Source of the DNA: JANXUR01 sp038229415
GTDB lineage: Bacteria > Acidobacteriota > Terriglobia > Terriglobales > Acidobacteriaceae
DNA: 64,000 bases
Reading direction: 5' to 3'
NCBI GenBank assembly: GCA_038229415.1
Contig: JBBROM010000004.1
Span: 186,001 to 250,000 of the forward strand
Both the position numbers and the translations under genes were made by a program. This document shows, in pieces, positions 1 through 7,371 of this stretch (positions within the stretch are counted from its first letter, which is position 1; every line of letters begins with the position of its first letter). Under the pieces are notes generated by a model that saw only the letters and a program-made list of their open reading frames with translations, searched no databases and was not told the DNA's origin.

Positions 1-179
1 CGCACACCAGCCGCATAAGCTGTGCGCGCAATCTTAGTTGCATCTCCCTCGGATTTAGTGTCCATGCGGTCGATCGCCAAGCCTGCACGAGAAAGCTCCT
101 CCAAGGCAGCCGTTGCCATGCGACCGCATCTGCCGCCTCCCGCCGCCGGATTCACAATCGCTAGATATTTCGAATTCAA
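1..179 (-). CDS. Diacylglycerol kinase-like lipid kinase, N-terminal part (cut by window edge)
   Basis: The minus strand opens with a TTG codon at 179-177 and reads MNSKYLAIVNPAAGGGR, the typical N-terminus of the diacylglycerol/sphingosine kinase catalytic domain, whose glycine-rich NPAAGGGR loop binds nucleotide. About 59 codons are present and the frame stays open to base 1, so the gene continues outside the window. Family members phosphorylate diacylglycerol or related lipids at the inner membrane face. A purine-rich GAGAAA lies upstream of the TTG. The gene starts 87 nt after the stop of the acyl-activating enzyme at 267-2003 on the same strand, so it may be the distal gene of the lipid operon; this is inferred from spacing only. 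Confidence 0.72.
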   Translation of the reverse strand, partial: MNSKYLAIVNPAAGGGRCGRMATAALEELSRAGLAIDRMDTKSEGDATKIARTAYAAGV

Positions 180-266
180 TGAACTTTCTCGATTTGCCAG
201 AGTAGACACTTACCCGCAGAAAAACATTCAACAATTAGCGGAATAGTTAACTAAGTCACTTTATAG

Positions 267-2003
267 CTAGATTTCTTGGATCGCTTCCCGGCTGGTTCCC
301 GCAGCCAACTCTTCCGCCAACACCTGCCGCTTGACCTTCATCGATGCAGTACGCGGGAAATCCTGCTCCCATACCACATATCCGCTGACGCGCTTGAAGT
401 CTGGCAGCTTCCGGTTGCGTTCGTGAATTTCGGCGACAAGTTTGGGGATGGTCGTCTCGCCATTTTCGAGATGTAACACTAACAACAACATCTCCTTGCC
501 ACCTAGCGACCCGCGTGGCCACACATAGTTCGCCGCAAGCACTGCGTATTCTTTTACAGGTAGCCCATCGAACACAGCCTCTATGTCCTCCGGATAAATG
601 TTCTTCCCACCTTCGGTTACGATCATGTTTTTCTTGCGGCCCATCAGTTGCAAGTGACCCGTGGCATCAAAACAGCCCAGATCGCCCGTCATCAGCCAAC
701 CTTTCACAATCGTTTCGGCTGTTAATTCGGGGTCTTTGAGATAGTGCGACATCAGCGTCTTGCTGCGAATCGCAACCTCGCCAATTCCGTCGGTACCTGC
801 ATTCGCAATGCGCACCTCCATTCCTGGCAGCGGGCGTCCCACCGTATCCGAACGAAAGGGGGTGAAGTCATTCAGGGTAACTGCAGTGCCAGCTTCGGTT
901 AGTCCGTAGCCGTTCGAGACTTGGATGCCGAGATCATAGAAGAACTGCAACGTAGCAGGTTCCATGAATGCACCACCTACAAACAGCGCACGCAACTCAC
1001 CACCGAATGCTTCGTGTACTTGTCCGAGTAACTTGCGGCTCAGTCCAAGCCTGGGCTTCTTGCGAGTAAATGTCTCATTGATCCCTCGCAGCATCTCAAA
1101 CATAAGGCGCTTGGCTCTGGGCAGCTCATCGAACCGCTGCCGCAAGCCGCGCTCCAAGTTCTTGAGCACCATCGGCACCACCGCCATATAGGTGATTTTG
1201 TATTTCGAGAACGCCTCGCGGACGAACTCAGGACGCAGCGTTCGCAGATGCACCACACAGGCACCGCAGGTAAACGGCCCGATAAAGCCGACCATAAAGT
1301 CAATGGCGTGATTGGTGGGCAGAATGCTCAGATAGCGTACGCCAGGCCAAAACGGATAAAGCGAAGTAAGCGCCACACACTGCTCAAGGTAATTTTCGTG
1401 TGTGAGCACACATCCTTTAGGACGCCCACCGGTTCCGGACGAATAGACGATACAGGCCCAATCGCTACGCTGGCGCGGTACAAAGGTAGGTTCGCCGGTT
1501 GTGGCCATCGCAGCGGCCCCATCGGGCTGAAACTCTTCCCAGCGTTTTGCGATGCCGAGCTCGGCCGACTTAGGAGACTCTGTGACTAGCACCGTACGAT
1601 GCGCAAAGTCCACGAACTCAGGAGCCTGCATCATGGCCCGCCACAGGTGATATTCAGTTACCAGCACTTCAGCTTCTGAGTGCGCGAGTAACGCCAACTG
1701 CTCACTTGCGGTGAGTTTGTAGTCGAGCGGTACAAGCACTGCGCCTGTGTAAAGCGCCGCATACGCGGAAACCAGCCACTTGGACTGATTGGTCATTATG
1801 ATCGCGCAACGGCTCCCTGCCGCCACGCCGAAAGACTGCAGCGCTTTCGCAAGTGGCAATGCAGCATGCTTGAACTCGGAATAAGTAAGTCGCACCTTCT
1901 CGCGATCGCGATCCGCTTCGATCAGGCACGTCTCGTTAGGCCAGCGATCTAGCGCATCACGCAGTGCCGCACCAAGTGAAGAATATTGGGATAGATCGAG
2001 CAT
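267..2003 (-). CDS. AMP-dependent acyl-CoA synthetase / acyl-ACP ligase
   Basis: A 578-aa ANL-superfamily adenylate-forming enzyme. The phosphate-binding loop YSSGTGGRPKG is at about residues 187-197, followed by the YGLTEAG adenine motif, the MTGDLG and GRKKN motifs around the hinge, and a C-terminal TASMKVKRQ carrying the catalytic-lysine region. It should activate a carboxylic acid to an acyl-AMP and pass it to CoA or to a carrier protein. The start lies 19 nt after the stop of an acyl carrier protein gene on the same strand, so loading that ACP is a reasonable inference. Length and motifs are intact. The acid used cannot be told from sequence; the operon suggests a long-chain fatty acid. 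Confidence 0.88.
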   Translation of the reverse strand: MLDLSQYSSLGAALRDALDRWPNETCLIEADRDREKVRLTYSEFKHAALPLAKALQSFGVAAGSRCAIIMTNQSKWLVSAYAALYTGAVLVPLDYKLTASEQLALLAHSEAEVLVTEYHLWRAMMQAPEFVDFAHRTVLVTESPKSAELGIAKRWEEFQPDGAAAMATTGEPTFVPRQRSDWACIVYSSGTGGRPKGCVLTHENYLEQCVALTSLYPFWPGVRYLSILPTNHAIDFMVGFIGPFTCGACVVHLRTLRPEFVREAFSKYKITYMAVVPMVLKNLERGLRQRFDELPRAKRLMFEMLRGINETFTRKKPRLGLSRKLLGQVHEAFGGELRALFVGGAFMEPATLQFFYDLGIQVSNGYGLTEAGTAVTLNDFTPFRSDTVGRPLPGMEVRIANAGTDGIGEVAIRSKTLMSHYLKDPELTAETIVKGWLMTGDLGCFDATGHLQLMGRKKNMIVTEGGKNIYPEDIEAVFDGLPVKEYAVLAANYVWPRGSLGGKEMLLLVLHLENGETTIPKLVAEIHERNRKLPDFKRVSGYVVWEQDFPRTASMKVKRQVLAEELAAGTSREAIQEI

Positions 2004-2022
2004 GAGGATTCTTGACTAGCCT

Positions 2023-2268
2023 TTACAGCCGCGCCTGAATGCGCTCGGCGAGCGTACGAAAGTCACTTACTCCCTGTAGTTCATAGTCCGGCAGCTCTAC
2101 GTCAAAGTGATTTTCTAGCCTAGTGAGCAGACTTAGCGCCTGCAAGCTGTCAATACCGAGCGTCTTGAAGAAGTCATCATCTGCCGATAGCGTCTCGCGC
2201 GCTACCTTAAACTGCGCCGCCGCTAGCATCAAGATTTCGTCTATGGTTTGATCTTGTGTTCTGGTCAT
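2023..2268 (-). CDS. Acyl carrier protein
   Basis: An 81-aa stand-alone carrier protein. LGIDSLQALSLLTRLE contains the DSL phosphopantetheine attachment site (Ser41), flanked by acidic helices typical of ACPs. It would carry an acyl chain as a thioester between operon enzymes. It sits between the enoyl-CoA hydratase gene (15-nt gap) and an acyl-activating enzyme gene (19-nt gap), unlike the housekeeping ACP, which normally neighbours fabF/fabD. A dedicated role in the modified-lipid pathway is therefore likely, by inference. It could also be called a PCP-like carrier, but the sequence is ACP-like. Confidence 0.9.
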   Translation of the reverse strand: MTRTQDQTIDEILMLAAAQFKVARETLSADDDFFKTLGIDSLQALSLLTRLENHFDVELPDYELQGVSDFRTLAERIQARL

Positions 2269-2283
2269 ACTTTCCTTCTGCGA

Positions 2284-3105
2284 CTATGGCAGATACGGCT
2301 GCGCGTCCACACTCTCTACAAACTTACGTAAACCCGCCTCTACTGCCGGACGCTGGAATAACTCACAGAAAATATCAATCTCGCGCCGTAGTTCTTCGCG
2401 CGGAATCGGCTTGATGAACGCTTTAGCTGCGGCGCTGGTGGCGCGATCAAACTTGCCGATCTGGGCAGCGGTTCCCCGTGCAACTCGCAGCGACTCGCCT
2501 TCGCCCACCACCTGACTTACCCATCCAGCTGCTTGCGCCTTGGTAGCATTCAGGCTGCGCCCTGTAAGTAGCAGGTCGCGCACAACGGCGTTCCCCATAT
2601 CGCGCTTCAGCCGCGGAATTCCACCGAATCCAGGGATCAGCCCCAAGCGCAACTCCGGAAAACAGAAACGCGCCATCTTGTCAGCGATAATGATGTCGCA
2701 CACCAACACCAACTCCAGCCCGCCCCCGAAACATACGCCGTGCACCGCTGCAATCGTCGTGAGCGAAGACGCATCCATCCGGTTCAGCACAGCGTGGATA
2801 CGCTCGAGAAAATCGCGCACACCTAGCAACGCCTCCTTCTTCTGCAGTGCGGAAGCGCTAGCATATAACTCCCGCAAGTCTGCACCGGCGCAAAATCCAG
2901 ATGCTTGCTTGCTGTAAAGAATGAGCGCATGAGCTTGCTCTTCCAGATCGGGCAGCACTGCCACAAACTGTTCCAACTCTACCAGTGTATGTGAACCAAT
3001 TTCATTACACGGTTCACGATGCAGCACTAACTCGATGACCCCCTCGCGTAGCTCCCAAGAGAGCGTCTGTCCTGTGAACGAATTGTTGCCTGTACACCCG
3101 GTCAT
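2284..3105 (-). CDS. Enoyl-CoA hydratase/isomerase family protein
   Basis: A 273-aa crotonase-fold protein. The first oxyanion-hole segment is SGFCAGADLRELY and the second is CFGGGLELVLVCDII, both at the expected spacing. FPELRLGLIPGFGG matches the usual family segment, with a glutamate in the catalytic region. Members hydrate or isomerise enoyl thioesters, or catalyse related decarboxylations. The ATG overlaps the stop of the upstream acyl-activating enzyme by 4 nt (translational coupling), and the ACP gene follows after 15 nt, so the substrate may be ACP- or CoA-bound. The reaction cannot be fixed from sequence. Confidence 0.87.
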   Translation of the reverse strand: MTGCTGNNSFTGQTLSWELREGVIELVLHREPCNEIGSHTLVELEQFVAVLPDLEEQAHALILYSKQASGFCAGADLRELYASASALQKKEALLGVRDFLERIHAVLNRMDASSLTTIAAVHGVCFGGGLELVLVCDIIIADKMARFCFPELRLGLIPGFGGIPRLKRDMGNAVVRDLLLTGRSLNATKAQAAGWVSQVVGEGESLRVARGTAAQIGKFDRATSAAAKAFIKPIPREELRREIDIFCELFQRPAVEAGLRKFVESVDAQPYLP

Positions 3106-4793
3106 GCCACTACCTTACGGTCATACATCGCTTCGATCTCGTCCGCATATCGTTTCGTAATCGCGTCGCGCTTCAACTTACCGTTCGCAGTCAGTAAGCC
3201 GTTTTCGATCGAAAACGGTTCTGCCACGCGCTGAAATGTGCGAATCTGGCGATAGTGTGGCATCTCCCTATTCACAACTGCCACTGCGCTATTAATCGCG
3301 TCGTCAGCCACGTTGCCACTTACCAGCAATGACAAATAACTCTTCCCATTCCCCACGAGCACAGCATGTTGCGCACCCGGCAATGCCGCCATGATCTTAT
3401 CCTCTATCGGTTCCGGAGCCACGTTGTGCCCGCCGCCCATGATGATCAGGTTCTTCAGGCGGCCAACAATCTTCCAGTTACCGCGCGTATCCACTTCCCC
3501 CTGATCGCCGCTATGGAACCACACGCCATCGGCGCGCGTCTCCAGCACTTGCGCAGTTTCTTCCGGACGATTCCAGTATCCAGCGAACACATTGGGGCCG
3601 CGTACCAATATCTCGTCATTGTCGCCAAGCTTCATCTCACATCCTGCCACAGCCGGACCGACACGCCCCGCAACTACCTTGCGCCCACCACCCTCCGGAT
3701 CGTCCATGGTACAGATCGCCGTTGTCTCAGTAAGTCCGTACACCTGCAGCACTGCTATTCCAAGCATCTCAAAATAGAGTTGCGTATCTTCGCTCAGTGG
3801 AGCCGAGCCACAGATCAGGGCGCGCACATTGTTACTAAACATGGTGCGCCGAATCATCGGGAAAACCGCGAGCTGGGTAAGGTTCACCCACAAAAAATCA
3901 GCAATGCTGCCTTGGTGCGCTTTCTGCCGCAACCACGCTTGCCGCCCGCGCGCATACGCATACAGCGCGAGGCTGCCACGCGCTTCCATCTGCTCGTCCA
4001 CGCCTTTGCGCAGCCGCTCCAGCAGTTGCGGAACGTTCAGGAAGTAGTCCGCCTCGGCCTTCGGCATGTCCTGTGCCAGACGCGTCAGGTCGGTGCAAAG
4101 GATCAGGAGGCTGCCGCGTTTAAGGCAAGTCAGCATCATGATCCAAGAACCAGCGAAATTGAGCGGCAGGTAATGGAACACGCGATCGCGCCGCCGGTGT
4201 ATGCGCATTAGCACATCCAGCCGTTCGGAGGTACAACCTAGCATGTACCCAATGTTCTCTGCAGTCAGTACGACGCCCTTGGCTACACCCGAAGTTCCTG
4301 AGGTGTAGATGATCGTCGTCGCCGCACTCTCCTCGCGAGGTGTCAGTTCACTGAATGCGTTCTTCGCTTCCGCGTCGGCGGGATCGGAATCGAATATGTC
4401 TGCCAGAGTTATGCAAGGCGGCGCGTCTTCCATTTCAGCACGACTCGCCGAGCGCAAAGCATCATCCCCGCACACCACCAGTGTTGGCGTGCAATCACGA
4501 ATTATCTCGGCAAGTTCGCTCTCAGCTTGGCGCGCATACATGGGGACAACAATCGCTCCCTCCGCCATGATGGCCAGATCCGCAGCGATGCGACGCACAC
4601 TGTTGCCCGCCAACAGCACCACACGATCACCCGACGCAACCCCAGCACCATGCAGAACTTCGCGCGCCTGAGCCACCTGGGCCAGCAACTGCCGCGCGGT
4701 GGTCTCTAGCGGCTTACCGTCTTGCATTTCGGCCAGCACCGGCTCTACGCCCAGAGTCCGCAGTCGCTCGAAAATGTCGTTCAAGAAACTCAT
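3102..4793 (-). CDS. Long-chain fatty acid-CoA ligase-like AMP-binding enzyme
   Basis: Second adenylate-forming enzyme of the operon, 563 aa from the chosen start. Motifs are TTIIYTSGTSGVAKG (P-loop), QVYGLTETTAIC, GDQGEVDTRG, GRLKNLIIMGGG and the C-terminal TANGKLKRDAI with the catalytic-lysine region. The frame is open further upstream, but the ATG at 4793 (MSFLNDIFERL) shares an ATGA overlap with the stop of the preceding gene, which argues for this start. It resembles FadD/long-chain ligases and would form an acyl-CoA or acyl-ACP. Two distinct activating enzymes in one operon suggest two acyl substrates or two carriers; this is inference. Confidence 0.87.
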   Translation of the reverse strand: MSFLNDIFERLRTLGVEPVLAEMQDGKPLETTARQLLAQVAQAREVLHGAGVASGDRVVLLAGNSVRRIAADLAIMAEGAIVVPMYARQAESELAEIIRDCTPTLVVCGDDALRSASRAEMEDAPPCITLADIFDSDPADAEAKNAFSELTPREESAATTIIYTSGTSGVAKGVVLTAENIGYMLGCTSERLDVLMRIHRRRDRVFHYLPLNFAGSWIMMLTCLKRGSLLILCTDLTRLAQDMPKAEADYFLNVPQLLERLRKGVDEQMEARGSLALYAYARGRQAWLRQKAHQGSIADFLWVNLTQLAVFPMIRRTMFSNNVRALICGSAPLSEDTQLYFEMLGIAVLQVYGLTETTAICTMDDPEGGGRKVVAGRVGPAVAGCEMKLGDNDEILVRGPNVFAGYWNRPEETAQVLETRADGVWFHSGDQGEVDTRGNWKIVGRLKNLIIMGGGHNVAPEPIEDKIMAALPGAQHAVLVGNGKSYLSLLVSGNVADDAINSAVAVVNREMPHYRQIRTFQRVAEPFSIENGLLTANGKLKRDAITKRYADEIEAMYDRKVVA

Positions 4794-6211
4794 GCGTATT
4801 TTGCCACCAGCTGCTGCAACCCTGCGCTCAGCGGATGCAGATACTCCGTCCACTCCTGCGCGCCTTGCCGAATTTTGAACTCGGGATAGCGTTGCTGGAC
4901 ATGTTCTTCCAGGAACACCCCCATGCGCGCCATTACCTTCAGGTTCTTCACCACGTTGCGGCCAATGCCATCCACAATCGCATCGCCCTCGGTGTACAGC
5001 TTCTCCAGAATCACGGCCAACTTCGGTTCGAGATCAGGCTCATCCACGGTCAACAGCAAATCCTTCTGCCCGCGTTCGGTCATCAAGTTCCGAATGCGTT
5101 CGTCCATGGTGATGCCGGCAGAACGAACGAGTCCGGGCATGCTGGTGACGACGCCATGGTAGCGCGATGAAACCATCATCGAACACGCCCGCAGAATGCT
5201 CACCAACTCATACATGTTGTAGTCGTCAGAAGTGAACACGGGCGCGGGCTTGCCTTGCGCATTGAGTTTTTCGCCCACCTTGGCACAAGCCTTGGCGTCG
5301 AGGCGCTCCATCGCTACCAGTACAACGAAAATGTTGCGCCTTTCACGGAACTCGCGCACCGCGTTGGCAATGCCACTACAGTAGCGATCATAAGCAGCAT
5401 CCACTTCGGGCCCAGCATTGTGGAAGTACACCGAGCGATAATGACTTTCCGCAAATGCTCCCATCGCAGCGCGCAGCGCGAACTTGCCCAGTGCAGCCTT
5501 CACCGGCCACCAGAACGGATTGATGGGGCACACCACCAGCACCGGCTGTTTGCCGTCCCAGCCATGTTCGCTCAACACCTTCTGCCCGAACTCTGCCGGG
5601 TGCGGTTCAAACGTCCACGCTGTATCAGTGCCCAGTTCGGTGGGCACGCCGAGTGGCCGCAGCACGTCGCGCGACTCTTCATTTCTTGTGATGATGAAAG
5701 AGTCTTTACAGTAACGCGCCACCATGCTGGCGATTAGCGGATCCATCTTTCCCGCCTCGCCGCCATAGCCCACGGATATCTTGTTCTGTGCCGCCGCAAT
5801 GCCCAGCGATCCGATCATCATCGTAGTGAGTGCGTTGGCAAACTTGCTCTTGAACATCGAGCCTTCGCACGCAATCACACCATCGTGTTGCGGCACTTCG
5901 CTTGCCAGGAATGGCGGAAAGATATCGGTCAGCCGTACCTGCTTCGTTCCTTCAAAGTAGCCAGCGGTGCGTTCGAAGTTCTGCGTCATCACCGCAAACT
6001 CAGTGCGGTCCGCACCCAGCACATGCCGCACCTGGCGCAGCATCTCTTCCACGCGGACGTCGGCCCCCGTGTTGCGCGTTCCGTTGTAGCCAGCGAACAG
6101 CAGCTTCAGCTTTTCGCCCGCACGCCAAGGCCTGCCCGCGCCCATCACGTGCTTCACGCGCGCCGCTTCGATCAACCCGCTCACCCAGGCCTGTAGCACC
6201 AAGTCCATCAT
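4790..6211 (-). CDS. Polysaccharide pyruvyl transferase family protein
   Basis: A 473-aa protein of the PS_pyruv_trans type. The N-terminal LLFAGYNGTRNTGADVR gives the GT-B-like nucleotide-fold start, followed by a long central domain with an SRYHGVVTSMP motif typical of the family C-terminal half. Family members transfer pyruvate from phosphoenolpyruvate to a sugar, forming ketals on exopolysaccharides or cell-wall glycans; related proteins include CsaB. It is linked by 4-nt overlaps to the SDR gene upstream and the acyl-activating enzyme downstream, so it is part of a lipid operon rather than a capsule cluster. A head-group modification is a possible but unproven role. Confidence 0.8.
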   Translation of the reverse strand: MMDLVLQAWVSGLIEAARVKHVMGAGRPWRAGEKLKLLFAGYNGTRNTGADVRVEEMLRQVRHVLGADRTEFAVMTQNFERTAGYFEGTKQVRLTDIFPPFLASEVPQHDGVIACEGSMFKSKFANALTTMMIGSLGIAAAQNKISVGYGGEAGKMDPLIASMVARYCKDSFIITRNEESRDVLRPLGVPTELGTDTAWTFEPHPAEFGQKVLSEHGWDGKQPVLVVCPINPFWWPVKAALGKFALRAAMGAFAESHYRSVYFHNAGPEVDAAYDRYCSGIANAVREFRERRNIFVVLVAMERLDAKACAKVGEKLNAQGKPAPVFTSDDYNMYELVSILRACSMMVSSRYHGVVTSMPGLVRSAGITMDERIRNLMTERGQKDLLLTVDEPDLEPKLAVILEKLYTEGDAIVDGIGRNVVKNLKVMARMGVFLEEHVQQRYPEFKIRQGAQEWTEYLHPLSAGLQQLVAKYA

Positions 6212-7371
6212 GATGCGCCCATACCCCCTGCCTGTTTCGCCGAGTCATGCGCAACTGGTGCGGCTGGCCACGCCCGGTACGGATACTCGAACTTATTCTG
6301 CCGTGCGAACTGCAATAGCGCAAAGCTGTATTCAGAAAACGGCACAGGCTTACGGCCCAACTCAGTCGTAACTCGCGTGTTGTCAAACTGCGTGTTCCAA
6401 GTGAGATAGGGCCAGAAAACTTTGAGCAGAGTCGCGCCCGCACCCACCGGATTCCGCATCGAAGCCAGCGCATTTACGCCCTTGCCAAAAATATTGCGCA
6501 CGCCCGGCAGATACATCGGGCTGCTGCCTCCACACGCCTTGGCAAGCGCGTCGGTCAATTCACGAAACGTTTGCGATTCCCGGCCGGATGACAAGTGATA
6601 AATATCGTGCAGCGGCGACGCCTTCTGATGCAGATCCGCAACTGCTCCTGCCACGAAGTCTACGTTCACAATATCCACTTTGTCGGTCGGACGGAGCGGC
6701 AGCGCGGGTAGTCCTGCCAGAAACACAAACGCCCGCACCATATCAAACTGTGTTGTCGCTGCGTGGCGACTGTCGCCCAGCACAATGCTGGGCCGGAAGA
6801 TCGTTCGTGGCACATCCGGCAGCAAACGGCGAATCATGTGCTCACAAAATTTCTTGGTGCGGGCGTAGGGATCATAGTCCGAACGATTCCAGTCTACCGA
6901 TGTGTCTTCCTGCACCAACTCATCCTGCCGGACGCCAGCCACGGCGACCGTGCTTACGTGACTGATGCGGCGCAAGCCGTGATGGTCGCGCGCGCGCTGC
7001 GCCAATTGCACCACTTCCAGCGTGCCCCGCAGATTCGTATTGAGGCAAGCCTTCTCACTCTTGCGGTTCAGCGACGCCGCACAATGAATCACCGAATCGG
7101 TGGAGTGGGCGAGCGTACCGTATTCGCCAGCTTCGAGTCCGAAATATTCGTTGGTAAGGTCGCCACGAAAAATATGGATGCGATCGCGCAAGTGGCTCTC
7201 GAACTCGGCGAAGTCCATATGCAACTGTAAAGACTGCCACAATCGCTCTTCACCCTGTTGCTGCGACTTGGCGCGAACCAGTAAGTTCAGCGGCTCGGAG
7301 TAGCCGCGCAACAAGTTTGCGGCAATATGCGCTCCAATGTATCCCGTAGATCCAGTTAAGAATATTGCCAC
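6208..7371 (-). CDS. Extended SDR / thioester-reductase-like NAD(P)-dependent protein
   Basis: A 387-aa Rossmann protein. TGSTGYIG (residues 6-13) is the cofactor loop and Y169-xxx-K173 (YARTK) is the catalytic pair. The FRGDLT and HCAASLN segments are typical of the NAD_binding_4 (male-sterility / carboxylic-acid-reductase terminal) group. Such domains reduce acyl thioesters to aldehydes or alcohols, or act as epimerases. It overlaps the end of the fatty acyl-CoA reductase gene by 16 nt and the next gene by 4 nt. With the upstream reductase, the operon holds two thioester-reductase-type proteins, which could perform successive or substrate-specific reductions. Confidence 0.83.
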   Translation of the reverse strand: MAIFLTGSTGYIGAHIAANLLRGYSEPLNLLVRAKSQQQGEERLWQSLQLHMDFAEFESHLRDRIHIFRGDLTNEYFGLEAGEYGTLAHSTDSVIHCAASLNRKSEKACLNTNLRGTLEVVQLAQRARDHHGLRRISHVSTVAVAGVRQDELVQEDTSVDWNRSDYDPYARTKKFCEHMIRRLLPDVPRTIFRPSIVLGDSRHAATTQFDMVRAFVFLAGLPALPLRPTDKVDIVNVDFVAGAVADLHQKASPLHDIYHLSSGRESQTFRELTDALAKACGGSSPMYLPGVRNIFGKGVNALASMRNPVGAGATLLKVFWPYLTWNTQFDNTRVTTELGRKPVPFSEYSFALLQFARQNKFEYPYRAWPAAPVAHDSAKQAGGMGAS

